This document shows positions 22,290 through 31,700 of a stretch of 64,000 nt of DNA, piece by piece. Position numbers and translations under genes: made by a program. Under the pieces are notes generated by a model, which saw nothing but the letters and a program-made list of their open reading frames with translations, was not told the origin of the DNA and ran no database searches. Origin of the DNA: Rhea pennata (lineage: Eukaryota > Chordata > Aves > Rheiformes > Rheidae); assembly GCF_028389875.1 (NCBI RefSeq), contig NC_084663.1, positions 210,025,876 through 210,089,875 on the forward strand, read 5' to 3'. How positions within the stretch are numbered: the first letter of the stretch is position 1; the number at the start of each line of letters is the position of its first letter.

Positions 22290-23382
22290 ATGATTGACCT
22301 CTGGGGTTTACTTGCATTAATATTGGTAGCCATGAGGCAAGCTTGGCAAACCTTATGTTGGGACCAAAATTTACATCTGATCCTAGCTCAAAATATCACT
22401 CAAATATTACAAAAGAATGATTGTTGGATATGTACCCAAATATCCCAAAGCGGTAATCCACAAGGAATAGCCTTAATTGGAATAGATTTAAGTGACTCAC
22501 AAATGCAAGAAAAGGAGACAGAGTGGAATCATACGAGTAAGCGGACTTTCGCCTCTGATCCACTCATATATTTAAGTCTTTCTGCAGTCTCGCGGGATGA
22601 AAATGATACAGTCTGTATAACTGTAAATGATGGGTCTTATGATGACCCCAGTTATGGCTATTGTAATAATGATTCATATATACTAAAAGAAATGAGTAAG
22701 ATGGTTACGAGTAAACTTGGTCATGTTACAGGGATAGTAACTCCGCATGGTTTAGGATGGTATTGGCTGTGTGGTGACAAGGCCTACAAAGCCTTACCCT
22801 TACATCAAGATGAGACCCGTCTGTGCGCTAGGAGTTTTGGTCTCTAATATAGCCATAACTGATGAATTGCACCAACAAGGTGGATGGGTTAGGACCTTCC
22901 TCAAAAGAACTAAAAGGGTTGCTAATGCCATCGCAGACCGACCCACAGGATTCCGTAGTTTTGTTAGACGGTTCTTCCCGCGGTTGGGAGTAAGTGAATT
23001 GGAGAAAACAATTGCCAACATCTCAGCAACAATAGAGAATATTGAAAATAAAACTCTAGATACAATACGAGCTCTGCAGGCCACAGTATGTAGTCGATCA
23101 CAAGTCATTTTACAAAATCAAATGGCCTTAGGTTTATTACTAGCTTCGCAGGGAGGGGTCTGCACAGTTATAAATACAAGCTGTTGCATGTATGTGGCCC
23201 AAAGCGGAAGGATTTCTGCAGACTTGGACAAAATTTGGGAACAAACTAAGGTTTTACATGAAGTCATAAGGTATGATACCCCCTGGAGATTCACAGATAT
23301 ATGGAAAAAGCTTACCTCAGGGCTACCCACTTGGACTTCGCTAAGAAATCTCTTTGCTATTGTAGTAACTATAGTACTTTAG
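22290..23382 (+). pseudogene. env: Retroviral env remnant (short SU region, TM subunit), frameshifted
   Basis: A 185-codon frame (22,290-22,847) starts with a hydrophobic leader-like segment and contains several N-linked glycosylation motifs, but is far shorter than a normal surface subunit. The TM region continues in another frame (22,771-23,382). It shows a furin-type RTKR site near 22,908, a heptad-repeat stretch, the region equivalent to the gammaretroviral immunosuppressive segment, and a CX6CC motif at 23,161-23,187. That frame ends in a TAG at 23,380 inside the predicted membrane anchor. The SU/TM frame change and truncated anchor make it non-functional as it stands. Confidence 0.9.
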
Positions 23383-23497
23383 CCTGTATTTTGATTCAGT
23401 TTTGTAGCTGTTGTAACCAAATGTGTTTCAAAGTCAGGTATGAAATAATTTGAAACTTTGGATTTGTAAGTCCAGAGTCTCAAGAAAAGGGGGAAGT

Positions 23498-24113
23498 TGA
23501 TACATTAGGCCTTGGAGACAGTTCCATTTTTACCAAAAGTTCCATTTTTGCCTTTTTTGTGATCCCTTTTGTCTATTAACCTGACAGTGCGTTTTGTGAA
23601 ACTTAAAAGCCAGCAGACAGCACAAAGATCATGGCTGTGAGGCAGGTGAGAGGTGGGAGAGGAGTCATTCTGGTCTGGAAGGTGCTGGAACATTCTGGTC
23701 TGGAGGCGCTAATGACTGGAACATTGTGCAGGAGGCTTGGAGACAGCGAAGCTGCAGTAACCACACATGATCAGAAGATAAGTTCAACTAAAGGACACCC
23801 TTGAGCGATACTCCTGTCAACGCCGAAGACCACCAGAGACCCCCACAGAAGACCCCAAGACCTCAAGGCACATGTGTAATCACAATGTGAATATTTTAAT
23901 TAGTTCCAGGAAGTATTATGAATATGTAAAGCAGTTCCAAGAAATCTAATGAATATGCATGAGATAGGGTTAAAAAAGGTTTGTTTGGTGCGACGTGTGG
24001 CATGCACGTCAGCCGGAACGATCACCCGGGCATCCAGCGCTGCAATACAGAATGTCTGCTTTCTAAAACTTCCAAATAAGTTTTAGAGAGTTTTATTTGG
24101 GCCGGATTTTACA
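23498..24113 (+). repeat. 3' LTR of the provirus
   Basis: About 616 bp, bounded by TGATACATTAGG after an A/G-rich polypurine tract and by ...GGATTTTACA on the right, giving TG...CA ends. A TTAAAAAAGG box near 23,970 could serve as a TATA-like element. The right end abuts the CR1 sequence of block A at 24,118. No second LTR is present in the window for comparison. Confidence 0.85.
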
Positions 24114-24117
24114 GCAA

Positions 24118-25355
24118 CGCATCCCACCAGGGCCCATGGACTTGTGGATGTCTCATTTCATTGAGAGATCCCTAAGCCGATGCTCCTCCCCCTAGGGAAA
24201 GTCTGCCTTTCTCCAGACTTTCTCCCTCCTCTCCAGGCCCTGGGATTCCTGAGCGCTGCTCTTAGCAGTACAGACTGAGGCCTAAAGGCGGCAGTGAGGA
24301 TCTCTGCCTTTTCGGGAGCCTTTGTCACCTGGGCCCTTTCCCCATACAGCAGCAGCCCCACAGTTCCCCTAGTCTTCCTTTTGTTACTGATGCATTTAAA
24401 GAAGCCCTTCTTGTTGTCCTTGACATCCCTCACCAGCTGAAACTCCAAATGGGCCTTGGCCTTCCCAGCCTCAGCCCCGCATAATTGGAGAAGATCCCTG
24501 TATTCCTCCCAGGTTGTCTGTCCCTGCTTCCACCTTCTGTACACCTACTGCGCTCAGAGGCTAAAGAATAGCTATTGCTTCTGCTGTCCCTGTGGTGGGC
24601 AATGGACCTGCGAGAGACACCCAAACCCAAAGACCCCTCCCCATTCAGGCAACAGAACAAACCATGGCAGTGGTGACAGTTCACGGGAGTTGGAACGACC
24701 AGAACCTTGGGAAGACCAGAGGCTGGTGAGCCAGGAATAAAAGGTGCCTATGGGAGGAGGAAAGGAGAAGGAGGAATAGGGAGAACCTACCAGACTGGCT
24801 TTTACATAAAACCTGTCGGTATGGCCAGGCCAAAAGTAGCACTGCACAAGGGCGGAGGGCTGGAAGAACAGCCTGCTGCCCTGCCCTTGCTTGGGATGAA
24901 CTCAAGAGACAGAAAGAGAGGTCTCCATGCAGGTCTCCTGCCCCCTTTGCTCGACTTCTTCCTCACTGGGAAAGATGATCCTTGAGTATCAGCCAGGCTT
25001 CTTGGACTCCATTTGCTTTTACAGCCCTGTCCCATGCAATTCTTCCCAGCAGGTCCCTGAAGAGCCCAAGGCCTGCTCTCCACAAGTGCACCGTTGTGAT
25101 GGTGCTTTGTGCCCTGGTCCCTCCTCGCAGGACCCTCAACTCCACCATCTCATGGCCACTGCAGCCAAGGTTGCCCCCAACCTTCACGTCTCCAGCCAGA
25201 CCCTCCTCCTTCCTAAGGATGAGGTCCAGCAGAGACCCTCCCTTCTGTGCCCTGTCTCAGGAAGTTATCATCGAGGCCCTCCAGGAACCTCTGGGATTGG
25301 CTGGGCCTCGCCATCTTGTCCCTCCAGCAGATACCACGCTTGTTAAAACCGGCAA
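24118..25355 (-). mobile_element. CR1 LINE of block A, interrupted by ~380 bp of unrelated sequence
   Basis: Minus-oriented CR1 in two parts. 24,118-24,544 is the ORF2 linker (TWEEYRDLLQLCGAEAGKAK). 24,926-25,355 is the end of the endonuclease domain (GICWRDN-like and KVGGNLGCSGHEMVELRVL stretches). In block B these regions are contiguous; here 24,545-24,925 replaces about 70 bases of the element. The CR1 is cut off on its 5' side at about 25,355. Confidence 0.9.
24822..24915. repeat. Left ~90-bp direct repeat (partner 28088-28180)
   Basis: The stretch from GGTATGGCCAGGCCAAAAGT to AACTCAAGAGACAGA recurs at 28,088-28,180 and also as a single copy at 20,030-20,125. The two block A copies bracket the CR1/CpG-island/unidentified segment. 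A recombination between them would give exactly the arrangement seen at 19.3-20.7 kb. Confidence 0.85.
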
Positions 25356-25408
25356 TGTGGGCAAGTCACACACCGCAAAGGTGGTGGTGATTTTCTCCAC
25401 GGATCTCG

Positions 25409-25460
25409 TATTTCTCAGAAAGCTCCCTTTCCTGACTTTTCTGCCAGAGACATCCACTGG
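25409..25460 (+). pseudogene. Fragment resembling EED exon 8980-9085, block A copy
   Basis: Some 50 bases match the start of the EED exon at 8,980 in the same orientation (for example CTTTCCTGACTTTTCT and CCAGAGACAT). The block B copy keeps four more bases. Similarity appears to extend weakly leftwards into the EED intron end (TTTTCTCC), which points to a DNA-level copy, not a spliced retrocopy. Nothing of neighbouring EED exons was found next to it. Confidence 0.6.
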
Positions 25461-25619
25461 AGCAGCGCTGGCTCCACCACTTCAAGCTCCCAGGCCTGCG
25501 CCTGCTCCACATTAAGGCCCCCTGAGGATTTCATCCTGGTTCAGAGCTCACCCAGACACCCAGAGCCTCTCCCTTCGCCAGGGGGAGCTCCCATGAAGCA
25601 CAGCAGCTACTGAGCTGTC

Positions 25620-25975
25620 CCCGACACCCCTCGCGCGGGATGCCCGCGAAGGGAAGGCTGCGCCGCCCCAACGCGGCCGCCGCCGCCGCCCCCGCGGAAG
25701 CCTCGCGCAGCGCCGCCGCGGAACTGCAGCTCCCAGGGTGCACCGCGCGGCCGAGGGGCGCGGCCGCCTGCGCGGCGCCGCGCGGGGCCTCACGGGAGAT
25801 GCAGTTCGCTGCCGCGCCCGCCCCGCGCCCGGCGCCCAGGGCGCGCGGCAGAGGCGGCCCCAACGGCCCCAACGGCCGCAACGGCCCCAGCGGCCCCAAC
25901 GGCCGTTTCCCCGCGGCTCGAGCGCCGCGTCCTCTCGCCGCGCCGCTGCTCTGCCCCTGGGCAGCCCACCGTGAT
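25620..25975. promoter_or_regulatory. CpG island with two opposed ZNF143/THAP11-like sites, block A
   Basis: Extremely G+C- and CpG-rich sequence in otherwise ordinary DNA. Two sites of the ACTACANYTCCCAGVRTGC type point towards each other: ACTGCAGCTCCCAGGGTGCA at about 25,723 (+) and the reverse complement of CGAACTGCATCTCCCGTG at about 25,793-25,808. Such sites mark promoters of housekeeping genes. A short array of CGGCCCCAA/CGGCCGCAA units follows. Reading frames across it (Ala/Arg/Pro-rich) are composition artefacts. Which gene it would drive is unknown. Confidence 0.65.
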
Positions 25976-27191
25976 TTTGCGTTAGTGGAAGGTTTCCAGT
26001 GGAGTCGAAGGGGATGGCAGTAGAGCTGTTTAGCTGTAATTTTCCTGGAGGCATGTGTGAGACACGTGCCTGATGAAAACCAGCACATGAGAGGGGGAAT
26101 TTGTTGGCCTGGCTGTGTCTTCTGTTGTAGGTAAATAGGACACTGCAGTCCTTGCATGATGCTTGCATATGATTCGTTGCTGGAAACTAGCCTGTGCCAT
26201 TAGGTATTCAGAGTTACACCTCCTGGCCTCAGAGGCCAAACCCCTCCCCCCCACCCCAAAAGCTATTGCCTCTGCTGTGCCTGTGGAGGGCAGTGTGCTT
26301 GTGAGAGAAAACCTGTGTCCTTCTCCTCCCTATGCAGTCCTCAGCAGAGCTCCTGGCCAAGTTTGGTTTGTGGAGTCGGTCGGTTCCTTCTGCACAACTT
26401 GCAGGCAGGATGTTGGGAGAGGTTAACTGTGTTCCGCTTTGAGGCACCAGATTTCAACAGACCAGGTGGCCAGCTAGTCTCTGGCGATTGCCTTTGTAGT
26501 CAGCGGAGAGAAAGCCAGGCTCCTGAGTTCAAAACAAGGGCTTTCCTCCTCCACTGAGTATGGGAAGTCGCTTTGAGAAACTAGTGTGCCAAAGGGGTGC
26601 AACTTCTGTTGGCGTCTTCTTGGGCTTAGTCTGAAATGGGACTTCCAGCTCACCACTCCTGGGATCACCTTCTAAGAGTCTGAACCCCTCATGGTTCGCA
26701 GGGCAGCAAACTGCAGCTCCCGTCAGCTCCGTGCTGCCCTGTGCCTGAACCTGGCCCAGGTTCAGCAAGCTACTCCAAAGAGCTCCAGCTGCGTTTCTGG
26801 AAGCGCTGGTACAGGGCTTTCCATTCTGACGGAGTGCCGGGGGAATACGGCACATACTTAGTCCACTTGGGTGGAAGCTGTCCACTTCCCAACGTGCTTG
26901 TGTCAATGAGAGAGGGGATTTTCCCAAGAGGGATGGCCATTTCCCCTCCTCTCCAAAGATGATAGTGCCGTTAGTGTGATCATTTTTGATGTGAATGAGC
27001 TAGCTGGTTTTGCCTGGAGTAAAATGAACCAATTTCTCTGTGAATTGCCCTATGGATACAACAGCAGTGATACAACAGTCAGAAGCATCTTGCCGATAAC
27101 ATGATCTGTACTCACATGGAGGCCTTGCTTAGTGTCAAATAGCAGACATGTTTAAGGGGCCCCAAATTCTGAGAGGGGTCCCTCTCCCTGC

Positions 27192-27482
27192 ATGAATTTC
27201 AGCTGCCGACCTGTACAATCCAATTCTCTCTTCAGCTGGACAAAGCACACGGGTGGCAGCAGTGCTTACGACTGCCCTTTTCCCTGTGTGTGTAGGGAAG
27301 TTCTGGATGACGCAGATGGAAGTGTCTTTCTACACCCAGATTTGCAGCAGGGATGGGAAGCCCTCACTGCACTCCCAAGAGAGTGCTCTGAGCCAGGAGC
27401 TGCTTTTCTGAAGCAGTGGGTATTGCTCCTTTCCATTTTGTGCAAACAAGATAGATATTCACCGGAGCAACTGGAGAGATGA
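27192..27482 (+). other. Exon-like open frame of unknown identity, block A
   Basis: A polypyrimidine tract and TGTGTGTAG (to about 27,296) precede an open stretch encoding EVLDDADGSVFLHPDLQQGW and later LLLSILCKQDRYSPEQLER, then TGA. The composition looks protein-like and the frame is conserved in block B (43,715-44,005) with one substitution in this part. Beyond the stop, block B has an extra T. I do not recognise the protein; a dying exon of an unidentified gene and chance are both possible. Confidence 0.3.
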
Positions 27483-27879
27483 AGAGTGGAGAGAGCTGGT
27501 TTTCAGCTTCTGCTGCACGCGCTGGGTATTCCTCCGAGGTTAAATAGGTGATGGGCCCCTTTCAGCATGGACATTTGAAGGCAGAGAGCATACACAGAGA
27601 AACTAAAGTAGTGGACATCTTTTATATGTGGAAAGTACTGCCTTAGAGCAGTAGCATTCTTCTGAAGAGCTTGCCACAACTTCAGATACCTGCAGTGAGC
27701 TTACTGATGTAATTTGTACTTTCATGCTTTGGTCAGTGAGTTTTTAAATGAGGAGAAAGAAGTAGGTACCTCCTTTTTACGGAGATTAGTATCTGTGAAT
27801 AATGCCTTTGAGGTAGCCCATGTGCATGTTATTAACTTGGTGTTTAGTGGACAAAGCTCTTAAGTTTTACTCCTGGGCC

Positions 27880-28055
27880 TCTCCCTTCTCCAGGTGGAGC
27901 TTACATGAAGGACAGCAGTTACTGAGCTGCCCCCAGACACTCGTTGTAACTGGAGTTGCTCCTTGGCCACACGGGCTCTCCACAAAGGGAAGGCTGAGCC
28001 CTCCCCCATCCCTCTGCACCAACGCAGTGGCCGCCACCACAAAAACCTCACAAAG
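27880..28055. repeat. Older, CpG-decayed third copy of the left part of the CpG island
   Basis: This stretch aligns with 25,562-25,700 in the same orientation: CCTCTCCCTTCTCCAGGTGG versus CCTCTCCCTTCGCCAGGGGG, then CAGCAGTTACTGAGCTG versus CAGCAGCTACTGAGCTG, then AAGGGAAGGCTG in both. Many differences are CG to CA/TG, as expected for an island that lost protection from methylation. Confidence 0.75.
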
Positions 28056-28084
28056 ATGTTAGTATAAAAACAAAAAAGCTGTTA

Positions 28085-28775
28085 GTATGGCCAGGCCAAA
28101 AGTAGCACTGCACAAGGGCAGAAGGCTGGAAAAACAGCCTGCTGCCCTGCCCTTGCTTGGGATGAACTCAAGAGACAGAGAGAGAAAAATAAGAAAGAAG
28201 GCCCCAGGACTTGTCATAGCAACGTCTCACGCCTGAGCTTCCCATCAGAGAGGAGAGGCAATTCCGGTTAAGTATGTTGAAGGGATTAAGGCTGATTCCA
28301 CACAAGTCATTCTGGGATAGCACCCACGGGATTTGCAAGAGACCTAACTTTCCTAAGGACTGTCGATAAATACCAAGGACTATCCAAGACAGGCTACTCC
28401 AGCCGGTGGCAGGCAGCAGCAGGCTTTATTTGCCATTCAGCCTCTGGAGAGGGGCTGCTCTTTGGATGTTTGCACCTAAAAGCTTGAGGGTGTGAAACAT
28501 ACTTGCGTGGAGATCTTGTATTCTGAAAAGAATGACAGAAAATGAATGGGTGAGTGAATCTTCTCTCCAGCGCCAGGCAGCCCAGAAGAAAGCAGGAGAA
28601 CGGCAAAGAAATATTACGCTCCCATGACAAGCCATAACCTCTAGGCTCTGCTTCTGCTGAAGTTTGTGGTCTCCGTGACATGACCCAAGCCGCCTGCCTC
28701 CAAGGCAGTGACAAAGCAATCGCAGCTCATCAGCCTGGGGCTAAGTAAGGCAGGAGCTGAGTCCTTTGCCTAGGC
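28085..28775. repeat. Duplicated 3' end of the CCDC81-like locus (partner 20030-20728)
   Basis: The partner of the 20.0-20.7 kb copy, here in its natural context as the 3' end and downstream flank of the minus-strand CCDC81-like gene. The left edge begins in the ~90-bp direct repeat; the right edge lies within the last intron, so only the terminal exon was copied. Confidence 0.9.
28425..28430 (-). terminator. Polyadenylation signal overlapping the stop of the CCDC81-like gene
   Basis: On the minus strand the last codons read GGC AAA TAA AGC, so the TAA stop lies inside AATAAA. If the terminal exon is right, the 3' UTR is extremely short. If instead exon 15 is read through its donor, translation stops at a TAA at 28,906-28,908 and this signal still serves the transcript. 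Confidence 0.6.
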
Positions 28776-31700
28776 AGGCAGTGCCCCTGCTCTGGGTGCT
28801 CTGCGAGAGGAGGGACAAAGTACTGGGTTTGAAAAGGCAGAACTCGACCGCTGACACTGCTGCAGCAGCCAGCAGCTGCCTCGGACTGGGCTGTGCATTG
28901 CAGCCTTACGATGACTGCTCCACCGCCCCAGGGGCGGCAGGGATGTCTGGTTCAAGGCCACAGGTTCCAAAGCCGGCTTCTGTGGCAGGGAGAGAAAGTG
29001 TCTCCCCAGAGGGCTGCCTGGAGAGGAGGGAAGGGTGCTGGAAGAAGAAGAGGGGGAAGCATCAGCACCATTGACAGGAGATTTACCAGAAGAACAGCTG
29101 CTCTTTATCTCCCTGTTACTCTGGCTTTGTGGTCTTCTTCCTCTGTTGTCTGCTGGAGCTCACTGCACATCCAGATGGTCTTAATGCTCTCTTTTGTCCT
29201 GCCTGTGCTCTCCTGCCAGTACCTGTATCGCAGCGGGGCTTCGCTTCTCTGGAGCGGTTTCCTCACCTGCACTCCTTGGACCAGAAGGCGGCTGCAAGAG
29301 CAGGGGAAAGCAGAGGAAAATAAAAGGAAACAACCAACCAGACTCTCTCATTGGGCTGTGAACTGCCCTGCCCCTGTGTGCCCACAGCCCCTGGGCTGGG
29401 GGAAACACATACACCTTCCCGCGTGGACCCACAACCTGCAGGTTGTATTTCTGTCAAGGCTGCACAGAGGCACCGAGAGCTGGGGTCTAATGCAGGTCAT
29501 TGCTGTGTCTTAAGCAATCAGAGGCAGGGGCAGCAAGCTCCAGAGCTCAGCAGTTTGCATTCCTGCCTCTTCTGGCGGGTTACTTCTACTCCACCTGTCC
29601 AGGTCTGTGCTGGAGCTGGGGACCACTTACTCTTTCAAGGGCTTCTCCCGCACGTCTGCATTTTTCCCTTTTGCGGGTGGGTGAGGCAAGAAAACACGCT
29701 GCTTTGTCTTATCCGCTGATTCCTTTGTGCTGTGAAGGAGCCACGTGTTTCTGTGGTGTTGCTCCTCCACCGGCTTTCCTGGGCCTGCTTGCTTTTGCCC
29801 AGATGCTCTTGAAGAGAATCTATTCAGGAAGAATCAAAAAGGCGCGTGGATTTACATGATGTCCACACTGAAGCACAGGCCCCTGCTCCAGTCACTTCCC
29901 ACCACACCTGATCCAAAAGGCACAGAGCAGCACAGAACAGGACTGGACTCACCACTTCCCTCTGCACCCCCACCAAACTTACGCCTTTGCCCGCTGCTCC
30001 AGTCTGGTGGACTCCGGCACCTGCCTGAGGTGTGCAGCCAACAGTCGTCTGGGCATCAGCTCGACCTCCTGTAGAAGTAAGATGAAAGTGTTACCCTCTC
30101 GCCTCACTCCAGCACTCTGAAGCCACAGCAGTCAAGGAGCTAGCAATGGAAAGAGCTAAGTCGGGCAACACCCCACAGCGTCTCGTCCTGCCTCAGACAG
30201 CCCAAACAGTAGCAATCTCTGCAGGCCTAGGCACGTCCGCAAGAGCGGGAGAACCCAAGCAATCCCCCCCACCCAACACACACACACAGCCTTCCGTGCT
30301 ATGTCGCTCTGCAATGATGCTTTCACTCCAGTTTCCATTTGGCCCCTCTGTCTTTGTCTGCTATCACTCACTGCTTTATAAGCACACGACGCAACGGCCA
30401 TTTGCGTAGCTCAGACTAGCAGCTGAAGCTGCAGTAGAATTGGGCAGGTCTCACACAGTGATCTCATGACCCGCCCTGCCAATGGGCCTCACTGCCAAGT
30501 GCCTCAACTGCTGCTTCTGCAGAAACAGGGAGCCTAGAAATGTGTGTTCAAGAACACGAAAGTCTTTATGGCAGCAGGAGACTCCATTTCTGATGGCTTT
30601 GCCTGCTACATGGCCGCTGGGAACTCCTAATGGCTTTGACAAAAGAAGTTACCAGGCAGAGGGTTAATTTTTCTTTCCAAACCCAGTTCTTACAGAGCTT
30701 TCCTGCATAGCATTCATCTCCTGCTCTGGTCGTTCGTTTCTGGCCCCCAGATTCAGCTCCGGCTCTTTCTTGCTTTTCAGCCTCTCTGCTGCGGTTCGCA
30801 ACTATTAGGTGAGAAAGAGAGCCCTCTTCAGGCTGGCGAGTCCCCACAGCAACTAGCGCGGGCTCAAAGGCATCAAGGCAGTGTCGAGTCATTCTCCGGA
30901 CAGTCCTTCCCACGGACTCCTTTACCCAGTCAACTCAACCTGAAAGGCTTCACCCTTCAGCCGTGAAGCCAACGGAAACGTTCCCCCCATTTGAGGGGGG
31001 CTGCACAGTAAGGCCTCATTCTGCAGTTGTAGAAAGCAGATTTACACCTATGCAGTTTCTTCTGCAACATATTTCTGATCAAGCTAATCGAGAGATGATC
31101 CATGTATGGCCTCAGCAGAGCACACTGCTCTTTGCGCTCTATTTTGAAGGAGAGCTTCCCCCACCCAGTGATGAACGGGCAAGCCCAAGAGACAACAGCT
31201 GCCTGCCAAGCACTTCGAACCCTCACATTGCACAATGAGTTTGGTACCTTCAAAACTCACCTTCCCCTGGGGAAAGAAAGGCTCTTTGTCAGAATGACTT
31301 ACAACGCTTGCAGTACCTGGGCCCCGTGGGTATCATTCCTTGCCCTCTGTGCCTCGTACTCTGCCCAGTCGGCCAATGCTTGCTTTTCCTTCCTTCGGGT
31401 AGAGGCTAAGAGGGATTTTCTTACATTCCACTCTGCAGCGATGTTGTCCGCTTTCTGGAAGAACACAAAATGCAACAGCCCACAGCATTAGTCTCCTCTC
31501 TGTGGTGGAAGGGATTTATCTGTTGCCCTGCTTTCTGCCCTCTGTCTTCGGCCTTTTGGCCAGTACGGTTTAGTCCTGCTGGCAGGAAGGAAAATCCCTT
31601 CTGCTCTCTCCAGGGATGCAGAAGATCAACAAAAGCGACGCATTCCGAGCCCATAGAAGCCAAGCAGTTCCCAGATAAAGTGTTCTTATGCTTTTCACAA

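Larger units (their letters stand above)
20729..24113 (+). mobile_element. Gammaretrovirus-like endogenous provirus, 5'-truncated, with 3' LTR
   Basis: A plus-strand provirus remnant begins inside the RNase H part of pol and runs through integrase, env and a polypurine tract (23,482-23,496) into one LTR (23,498-24,113). There is no 5' LTR, primer-binding site, gag, protease or reverse transcriptase. Family assignment rests on the order RNase H - HHCC zinc finger - DDE integrase - a gammaretroviral-type integrase C-terminus, and on a covalent-type TM subunit (CX6CC). All genes are broken. It sits exactly between two copies of the local duplication, so it marks a rearrangement border. Confidence 0.93.
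24927..27840. repeat. Block A copy of the 2.9-kb duplicated segment (partner 41467-44376)
   Basis: A long direct duplicate of 41,467-44,376, about 98% identical by eye. It comprises a CR1 endonuclease remnant, an EED-like scrap, a CpG island and about 1.9 kb of unidentified sequence. Differences include an extra ~12 bases at 26,860-26,872 here, a ~12-base change in the GGCCCCAACGG-type repeats of the island, and four bases missing in the EED-like scrap. The high identity means a recent duplication or ongoing gene conversion. Confidence 0.93.

Noticed and set aside
25531..26168. Overlapping ~200-codon frames across the CpG island (and 42,074-42,706)
   Set aside because: Ala/Arg/Gly/Pro-rich frames open in several phases on both strands are typical composition artefacts of a CpG island.
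30451..30516. Terminal exon of the CCDC81-like gene with a TGA at 30,451
   Set aside because: Reading through would end the protein here, but five further phase-compatible exons with good splice sites and a polyadenylation signal follow. I therefore treat it as an internal exon with a donor at 30,456 or 30,492, while noting it could be an alternative end.
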